From Episyrphus balteatus (Eukaryota; Arthropoda; Insecta; Diptera; Syrphidae), in NCBI RefSeq assembly GCF_945859705.1, contig NC_079134.1:46244402-46308401 (forward strand): a DNA stretch of 64,000 nt. The letters are read 5' to 3'. Below, piece by piece: positions 55,930 through 64,000 of this stretch (positions within the stretch are counted from its first letter, which is position 1; each line of letters starts with the position of its first letter). The position numbers were made by a program, and so were the translations under genes. The notes beneath the pieces are model-generated. The model did no database searches. It was not told where the DNA came from and worked only from the letters and a program-made list of their open reading frames with translations.

Positions 55930-55999
55930 ACGACCAGGCCGGGAATCGAACTGGAGACTTCAAATCATTAGTCGCACACCTTACCACCTGAACCAACCC
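55930..55999 (-). ncRNA. tRNA-like pol III promoter (SINE head or tRNA pseudogene)
   Basis: The minus strand has an A-box TGGTTCAGGTGG and a B-box-like AGTTCGATTCCC at tRNA spacing, followed at once by about 18 T, a pol III terminator. The T-stem and acceptor stem do not pair properly, so it is not a working tRNA. A tRNA-derived SINE head is the best reading. Confidence 0.6.
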
Positions 56000-56142
56000 G
56001 CTATGAAAACATTGATCGCGATTTTAGTTCTAGTGCCAAGTTGCAAAAAAAATGTACTTTTCACTCAAATTTTAATAAGATTTTCTCTATAAAACTAATA
56101 AGAAATCCTTATAAAAAAACCTTATCAATCGTTGCTTTTACA

Positions 56143-57319
56143 CTGAAAACAATAAATTTCGTAAAATTACGAAAATCGTTTCATACACTACATTTTCCTT
56201 GGCCCAACGAAGCCTTAGTTGGCTCAACGAAAATATTTAGTTTTTCATATTATGAAAACCTTCATCAATTAATGAAAACGTTTCATACAATTTTTCTCCC
56301 TTTTTAGTGCCAAAAAATCCAATTTAATGAAAAGATTCATCACTTAACGAAAAATTTCATTCTCATTTTAAAAAATAAGAATTTTTTCTTACTTTATCAA
56401 AGTTTTCATTAAGTAACGAAAAAATTCATTAACTTATGAAATTCAACATTAACTAACGAAAATCTTCATAAGTTTATGAAAATAAATAGGTAATTGTCTT
56501 ATGAAGATTCTTCATTACTAATGAAATATTACATCGGCTTATGAAAAAATACATCAGTTAACGAAAAAAAATCGTTGCCTTACAAAAAAAAAAAAAAAAA
56601 AACGTAGGTGCATTTCTGTTTTAATGATTAAAAACTTAATCTTTCTGGATATAGTTCTTATTAGGTTTTTGTTTAAAAATCTATGTAAGTTTAGCTGAAT
56701 ATAAACAATATTTGCGTATTGACAAGGTGTCTCACGATAAGTCAACTGATGATTCCAAGTGAGCTCCACCCGGGACGAAACGCCAATTTTTTTTTATGGT
56801 TAAAAATTTTCAGCGGATTTTATTCATTTCATTTTTTCTTTATTCCCAAATTAATTAAATTAATTTAATTAAATAAATTAACGAAAAGAATTTAAGTATC
56901 ATCTACTAAAAAAAATAATTAATACAACGAAAAGTTTCGTTAGCTAAAGAACATTTTTTCGTAATTTAATTAAATTATTCATAAAATTTACGAAAAAATT
57001 CGTTAGCTAACGAAAGTTCCTTTCATAAATTAATCGAAAAATACATTGACTAACGAAAAATATCACCGTGGTTAGTTAAATTTTACGTTAATCGATTAAA
57101 AAATTTCGTAAAGTGATGTGAAAATTCATTGATTCTCGATCAAAAATTTTTATGAAAAATTTCATTAAAATACGACAGTTTTCGTTGATTGATGAAGTTC
57201 TTCATTAAAGTATGAAAGCCATTTCGTTGAGCCAATTAAATTTTTCAACGTCTGAAAATTAATTAAATTTTCGTTGGCTCAACGAATTTTTTCGTTGTAT
57301 TTACGTAAGGATTTGGTTC
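56143..57319. mobile_element. Foldback-like element of TTTCGTTAACGAAA-type repeats (1.18 kb)
   Basis: Ends CACTGAAAACAAT and, inverted, CACTGAACCAAAT, each flanked by TA. Nearly the whole interior is made of diverged copies of CGAAAAATTCATTAACTAACG-like palindromic words (20-bp scale), with TTGGCTCAACGAAAAT near both ends. Confidence 0.6.
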
Positions 57320-58339
57320 AGTGTAATAAGGTTTCCTTAAAAAACATATTGGCAGTAAAACAATATGGCAATCTGTTAGTTTTTAGGTGGTCACATTTTT
57401 CTCTGTGATATTCTTCAAATTTTCGTATTATTTTTGACGAAATTCGAAAATATTCCAAAAAATGCGGATACGGGTGAAAATCATGGGGGTGGGAAATTTC
57501 GAGATCCGAATTATTAAAAAAAAATAAAAAATTTCATGCTCAAAGATGCACTATAAACGAGCAGATCGAAAAAATTTGTATTCTTCATTTTAGCCGCCAA
57601 ACAGCAAAAATAGTAGTTACTCTGGAGGAATATTCTACAAAATAGTCGTGATTTCCTCAAAACTACGGTTGGTGTCTAAAAGTAGTAGGACTTTAATAAA
57701 TCAAATATAATTTTATTTCGTTGATCAGAAATACCAAGGACATTGGTAATTTTTTTAGTTTGTTGGTTTTTTTCGATACTCAATAACAAACATTTAATAT
57801 TTTTATGCATACATATAAGTGTGCATCGATAAATATGAAGCATAAGAGGTGTTAAGAAAAATACCAAACAAAAAAATTAATTTTATCTTATCAGGTTTTT
57901 AGCTATTTTGGGTTTATTGGATGGATTAAAATAGAAAAAAAATTTTTTCTTACCAAAACAAATGTATTTCTGAATGCATGGATATTATTTCAATCGATAA
58001 AAAAAAATTCAATTTATTTTTGTTTTGATTAAAAAAAAAATTCATGAAACTCATGTTTTCCACCAAAAAAAATTGGCCCTTATTTTGTGCTTGTGCTTGT
58101 TGCTTTTGTTTTTCGATGTCGTTTCGATGTAGGTCTAACTTTATAGTTTTCGAAAGAAAGTAGGAATAAAAAAAAAAAACATTTTATTTAACAAATAATT
58201 ATAATAAAGCATTTTTCAAAACTTAGAAAAGAATTAAGAAATACCCCATACAATTTTCGAAAATTTTTATTTTAAGACGTACCTACACTCTAACCTTACT
58301 GATTTTCGTAAATAAAAAATTGTTGAATTCTTAGATTAA

Positions 58340-58850
58340 CTCAAAATCTCAAAAACCCATTTTTTTGCTGTTTTCGAAGAAATATTTTGGCATAATGTTA
58401 TCTTTTTCAGTTAAAATTGTTACGGTTTATAAAAGAACTTATTTTTTTCTTTCAAATTCAGTTTCAATCTTCTCAATATCTCTTTTCTTCTCCGAGATAT
58501 CTTAATTAAAGTTAGTTTAGTGGGTTTCGCATATCTTACCATAAAGAAACCGATCTCTAAAAATTAAGATATCTTTCTCCCTAGAACAAAAGTATACTAT
58601 TCTAATTGACTTTCGTGTGCTGATTTTGAATCCGAACTCAAAAAATTTCGGTCAGCTCTACTCTGGCTTTTGAGATATAGTAGTTTTTTTGAGATTTTCT
58701 AAAAAAAAAACTTGATTTTGTGATACATTAATGCGAATATCTCAAAATTCTGACGTGATAGAATTTTTTTGACTTCGGATTCTAACTCAGCACATCAAAA
58801 ACTATAAGAAAAGTATACTTTTGTTTCTAGGAGAAACAAATCTGAAGCTT
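58340..58850. repeat. Foldback element, copy 3 (degraded)
   Basis: Carries the same landmarks as copies 1 and 2 in both orientations (AAAAGTATACT, GTGTGCTGATTTTGAATCCG, and inverted GACTTCGGATTCTAACTCAG) around a centre near 58710. The ACACTGGTCAAC ends are lost. Confidence 0.6.
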
Positions 58851-58870
58851 TACCATGCAGTTTATCGATA

Positions 58871-60791
58871 GGTCGTCGCCCGAGAGTTGTTTTGTCGTAA
58901 ACGCCAAAATGCACTTTTTTAAACTGGATATGTAGTAATAGGTTTTAGAACGTTCTCTTTTCATTTCTGTTATCAGATTTGTCCTATCGTTTACCGTTAC
59001 TGAGATAATTAGTGTGCATTTTGTCGTATATCCACAAAATAAGCATCAGATTAGCGTTGGTTTGTCGTAAGCGCCAACTTTTGGCGTTTACGACAAAAAT
59101 TCTATGTATTTTTCAGCTTTTTTTTCTTCAGTATTGGTTTGTCGTATGTCGTACAAAACAGATAGGGTAGAAAATTTCGAACTTGTTTTGTCTTACATGT
59201 ATGTAGGTATATGACCCAAATAGAATATAAACAAATATAATAAACCTACTAGAAAAGTATTTATTGAAAATAAGGACTTCATGTGCTATAAGGACAATGA
59301 ATTTAAAAACTAAGGGCTGCATTAAGCTTTGCGCTACTTGAGGTTTTGCACTATTCCTAGAGGTGCAAGGAAGAAAAAGACTTCTCAAAGGTTGTATTTA
59401 ATTTTGTCATGGTTCTTGTCGTTTGTTCCTGCCGCTAGATACTTGACCTCATCCTCGGTCACAAGTACCGCTTATAAATATGTACACTGTTGGTCTTCTA
59501 TCGAACACAAGATCAAGAAGTCGGTCGCGGGCGCCGCTTCGTTCAAGCGCGTTGTCTTGAGCGAAGTGAAAAAAGGTCGCAGTTTTATTGTTTTATTGTT
59601 GTACACTTATTGATCTTGTCACTTCGTTCGCGCGCGCTGTCTTCAACGAAGTAAAGTGAAAAAAAGGTTGCTGTTTTATTGCTGTATACTTATTGATCTT
59701 GTATCGAACACACAAGTACAACAAGTTGACTGTAGTCGTGGACGCCGAGCCCGTGGCGCCTCTTCGTTCACGCGCGTTGTCGTGAACGAAGCGAAAAAGG
59801 GTTGCTGTGAGTTTTGTTATTGCACCCGCTCGCAAAAAACACCTGCTGGTCGAAAATTATTTTTTTAAGGCGCCATTGTTCTTCGCTAAATTTGCGTTAT
59901 TGTTTTGCAAATTGATGATACTGATGATACTTTTACACTATTTTATAAAGCGAGCGGTAGAAAAGTGGAATATAAAAGCTCATCAATATTTGAAACATAT
60001 AAAAAGTCTACCATAACAACTCCTGTAAATTTGTTCAGCCAATGTCTTCAAATTACTAAAAAATCTAACTCGATAACTAAGGATAAGATTATTGATATTA
60101 AAAGCCTTTTCATTTATGCCTAAATCAGACCAAGAATATTATGAAGCGTCAAATCAAAAAATTAGAATAAATTCTTTAGTTTGATATTTATTTAATTTAC
60201 TTTTATTTATGACCATATATTAATTTAACCAAACTTGGTTTATTTTTATTTTATTTCTTTCATATTTCATAGCCATAGGATGACTTTTATTTTTTGTTAA
60301 GACATTTTTTAAATTTTTTTTATGTTTATGGTCATATTTTTTGGTTTTTCTTTATTTTAGATATATTTATTTTAATAATTGAGCCTCTAAGTCAAACCAA
60401 TACTACTTCTATGTAATAAGAAACTATTTTTTAAATATTTAATTAATAAATAAAAACGAACTGTGAAAATTTTTTTATTTATTTTTTAGTATTGGAATGT
60501 TGTACGTGCGCCTACTTTGTCGTACGTGTACGGGATGGAAAAAAAAGTTGATTTTGGTGGCGTTTACGACAAACTGATTTTGGATAAAAACCTTGATAAT
60601 TTGAAAACTAAAATAGATGTGACAATTTTGACAACATAAATATAAAGAAGATATCGCACAAAATATTCTATTAAAAATTGAAAAAAATCTATCGGCCAGT
60701 TTTTTTTTTTATAAAAGCTCAAACCTTAAAATGCGATTTCCCAAAATTCCAAAATTGGCGTATACGACAAAACAATTCTCAGGCGACGAGG
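58871..60791. mobile_element. 1.9-kb element with TTTGTCGTAWACGCCAA ends
   Basis: Imperfect inverted ends of about 35 bp: CGTCGCCYGAGARTTGTTT followed by TGTCGTAWACGCCAA. The same 17-mer core recurs inside as a tight hairpin at 59060-59096 and again at 60559-60575. The centre (59500-59830) is GC-rich and tandemly repeated. No transposase domain was recognised; a 72-residue open frame at 59905-60123 is of unknown meaning. Confidence 0.65.
59500..59830. repeat. Three tandem GC-rich units, each with a CTTCGTTC hairpin
   Basis: Each unit contains CTTCGTTCNNGCGCG, TTGTC and then TNAACGAAG, which folds on itself (CTTCGTTCA/TGAACGAAG), followed by GTGAAAAAAGGTTGCTG-like sequence. Units start near 59539, 59621 and 59760. 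Confidence 0.65.
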
Positions 60792-61844
60792 TTTATTACA
60801 AATAAGATATTTCTAAATAGAAAAGTAGTATATAAAATTACAAAACACGTAAAAATTCTCTTTAATGTATGTTATTATGGTTTTTTGTTTTACATTTTTG
60901 ACTTTTTAAATATAATGGGCGTTGATATTTTACAATTTCCTTAATTAAGGTGTTTTTGTTCATGTAGGATTTACTAAAAAGTGAAGGATTTCGATATTTC
61001 TGCTTTTTTTGTCAATCAGTATTTTAAAATATGAGTAAACATTAATGTAGAAGGAAGGTGTCAATCGATAGGTCATATTATGAGGAATAAGTCCTCCAAA
61101 TTTGTGCTCAATGCGACAAATAGTTTTAATTTTATACAAGATCAAATGAATCAAAAAGGGTGATTTTTTAGAAACTACCCACATTTTTCAAAAATCATTT
61201 TTACAAAAATGGTACTTGATGGAATTTTTCTGAAACCAGATTTAGATTCAGGAAAGTCTAATCTTTCAAAAAATTATTTGAAGGAAAAAAAAAAGTTAAA
61301 TTTTGCAGACTAGTGTTATAGGAATTTTGTAGTGACCATAAATTATTTGCATATACTACTTTGAAAAACGTCTTTTCTTTTGTAATTAAAATCCTTTTTG
61401 AATGTTAACACAACGATTTTCAATATATTTAAGCCATTATAATCCAAAATTAAATAAAAAGTCAATTAGAGGTACATATTTTACAAAATGCAAAAATAAA
61501 TATGTGTGTTCCAAAAGATCACTTGATAGAAAGCGGGCAGTGATAAAAATAAAAATGTTTGTTAAAAAAAAAACAGTACGTATACACCACAGTGACCCAC
61601 TTTTTACAAGTGAATAACTCAGGGTGTAGAAGAGCCTACACATCGTCTAACCTTCCAACGCATGAATGTTTGCAACTGCAGTTAATTAGTGAATTGTATT
61701 AATATACCTACAAAAAGAAAATTATAGAATTTATTTTCTATTTTATTTTTTTTTTTATTTTTATTTAAGTTGATAAAAATATAGTTCAGATAAAAAGTAT
61801 CAGTAGTAAAAGACACAAAAAAGTTCTATAATTGTATAATAATT
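60792..61844. other. No supported gene
   Basis: AT-rich sequence without recognisable features. Confidence 0.6.
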
Positions 61845-62800
61845 ACACTGGTCAACAAGGTTTTTGCCACAAGAACCAAAATATACTTTTCTAGTATTTT
61901 TTGGGGTGCTGAATCCGAATCTGAAGTCAGAAAACTTTGATTGGCCTTCGTTTTTAAAATATTACCGTTAGAAAATGTCAAAAAACGTAATTTTGGCTGT
62001 TTTCGAGGTTCTGTTTTTATATGCGGTAATTCATTACAAACAAATTTGTAACGGTTATTATAAGAACAGATATTCTTCTTTCAAAAACTGTTTAAATTTT
62101 CCCGATATCTCTTTTATTGCCCGAGATATTTAAAATTTAAGTAGTGGTCTTTGATTCAGAAACAACACTGGCCAACCAAATTAAACTTTTTTTGCCACAA
62201 GAATCAAAATATACTTTTCTGAAGGTTTTTGGGTTGCTGAACTCGAATCCACAATCAGAAAAATTCTATTAGCCTTCGTTCTTGAAATATTACCGTTATA
62301 AAATGCAAAAAAAGGGTTTTTTTTTATAACGGTTATATTTCTAGAACGGAGGCTAATAGAATTTTTCCGATTGCAGATTTGAGTTTAGCAGCTCGAAAAC
62401 CTTGAGAAAAGTATATTTTGGTTCTTGTGGCAAAAATTCTGTGACCAGTGACTTGAACTTTAGATTAAGTTTAGTTTCTCTTTGGCTTATTAAATGAAAC
62501 TTAAGATATCTCGAGCAATAAAAGAGATATCGGGAAAATTTTAACAGTTTTTGAAAGAAGAATATCTGTTCTTATAATAACCGTTACAAATTTGTTTGTA
62601 ATGAATTACCCCACATAAAAACAGAACCTCGAAAACAGCCAAAATGACGTTTTTTAGCATTTTATAACGGAAATATTTCAAAAACGGAAGCTAATCAAAT
62701 TTTTCTGACTTCAGATTCGGGTTCAGCACCCCAAAAACTACTAGAAAAGTATATTTTGGTTCTTGTGGCAAAAAAAAAGTTAAATTTTGTTGACCAGTGT
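61845..62800. mobile_element. Foldback element, copy 2, with a smaller copy nested in its centre
   Basis: Outer ends ACACTGGTCAACAA and its complement at 62800. A second pair, ACACTGGCCAACCAAA at 62165 and TGACCAGTG ending at 62450, marks a 290-bp inner foldback. Shared landmarks are AAATATACTTTTCT, GGTGCTGAA and GAATCTGAAGTCAGAAAA. Confidence 0.85.
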
Positions 62801-64000
62801 TATTATTATTCTCATGAAACTTAGTAAAGGCAGTTTTTTGATTGCAAAAATAAAAAATTGATGGGATTGCGCCCTGTTAGTTGAAAGATGTCAAACCATT
62901 TGCGTTCTGTTCCCATGTGTTGTTTCTGTGGTTTGTTCTTTCTCCGCTTTTTTTTTTTGTGTTTTGGATAATCTTATTTTGTATGGGCAAATGGTCAAAT
63001 GGAGGCTGCACCCTCAAAGAAATTTCATCTATTTTATTCTGAAATTTCACATTCGTGAAAATAACCAAGAATTTATAGACTTCCTAAAATTATGATGTAA
63101 TAAGCCCAAAAAATCTCGATAAATCGTGTAGTATGTTGAAAAGCTTAAAGGGTTTATTTTTTTACCACAGGAAACACTTTTGTTTCCAAAATCAGTAACA
63201 TTTTACATTAGAATTAAGTGCAAATTTACAGCAACCGAATGGGTACAAAATTTTTCATATATGGCCCTTAACAGTTATAACGCCTTTTATTTTCTCTAAG
63301 AAATATATACATAGATATATTTGTATAATTTTGTTATATTAAAAAAAAGCAATACAGTCCTCCCACAAGCTAAGCACACCTTCAGTTGATATATTTTTTT
63401 ATGAAATAATGAATGTCAACAATTACAATGGCCACATCATGTAATTTTGTCACATTTTCAAGGTCTACCTACTTAAAATGATTTATTTAGGATTAAATAA
63501 AAAAAAATATATTGTCGTGAGTTCTATAAGTACCTTCCCACACATTGTAAAAACTCTGACGAAAACAATTTAATTTTAAGGAAAAATGCTTGTTAGGGAC
63601 ATTTTTTTTTTGTTTTAAACGATATCCACCCACATTATACATTAAATATAATATCTATGTTAATAGAGAAAAAAACTGTCCATATTCAATGAGAATATGA
63701 ATATGAATTTCATACTCCCTCTGAACTCAATTTGGTAGCCTTGATTCCAACCATTATGCTGCAGTTAATATTATATTCTATTGCAAATGAAATATTCACC
63801 TACAAAGTTTTTTGTTATTATAAAATATCCATAAGTCCAGCATTAAAAAAAAATATGAAAAAAAAAAAAATGTATATCGCCTCCAGTTTTAAAATTCGTG
63901 CCAATTTTTGGTGATTCTAACCTCAAAGCAACTCTAGCAGCAATATTTTTTTTAACTGTGTTGCCTTCATTAAAAATTCAGTGTGTTTTCACTCTCCTAC
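62801..64000. other. No supported gene
   Basis: AT-rich sequence to the window end; no exon, tRNA or repeat pair seen. Confidence 0.6.

Larger units (their letters stand above)
55761..57409. mobile_element. Nested inverted-repeat complex (outer element)
   Basis: Left end ATCACAGAGAAAAATAGACC and right end, inverted, ATCACAGAGAAAAATGTGAC. Both continue into an ACC-AC-TAAAA phrase. Within it lie a tRNA-like stretch (55930-55999) and a second element (56143-57319). Confidence 0.6.

Noticed and set aside
55930..55999. A functional tRNA gene
   Set aside because: The T-stem has mismatches and the acceptor arms do not pair, despite good promoter boxes.

Overview
The window is eukaryotic nuclear DNA, most likely from a brachyceran fly. 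It is very AT-rich, full of A/T homopolymers, and holds one intron-bearing gene with GT..AG junctions, an errantivirus-type LTR element and many small inverted-repeat DNA elements. No bacterial genes, operons, rRNA or CRISPR arrays are visible. The species cannot be named from the sequence alone.

The one host protein gene I can support runs on the minus strand and leaves the window at its left edge. It encodes an ABCG1/ABCG4-type half transporter, resembling Drosophila Atet in size and linker layout. The coding exons in transcript order are a distal first exon (51977-52176) or a proximal first exon (10816-11252), then common exons 10413-10715, 5416-6680, 5250-5350 and 26-314. The last exon lies beyond base 1. 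Both first exons end in the same codon phase and both fit the acceptor at 10715/10716, so the locus probably makes two N-termini from two promoters about 41 kb apart. All predicted junctions keep frame: 798 codons plus one base (proximal form) or 719 codons plus one base (distal form) are in view.

The 41-kb intron that the distal form would use (10716-51976) is mostly transposon debris and one young provirus. The provirus (15415-24016, plus strand, antisense to the host gene) is an env-bearing errantivirus-like element. It has 310-bp LTRs that I read as identical, a 4-bp ATAT target duplication, a tRNA-Ser-like primer site, gag, a -1 frameshift into pol, and an intact env. Its pol is broken at the integrase C-terminus by a 1469-bp hAT-type insertion (20468-21936, 8-bp duplication) that carries a near-perfect 165-bp hairpin.

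Smaller elements follow: three related foldback units (26333-27286, about 58340-58850, 61845-62800), a 1.7-kb element with sub-terminal motifs every 140 bp (27664-29337), two copies of a TA-flanked element rich in TGTCCCG (30007-30987, 44974-45924) next to a dispersed repeat R, two G-rich-ended MITEs (31032-31869, 39235-40279), a pogo-like MITE (42374-42557), a nested complex with a tRNA-like SINE head (55761-57409), and a 1.9-kb element with TTTGTCGTAWACGCCAA ends (58871-60791). The remaining stretches are AT-rich and I see no supported gene in them.
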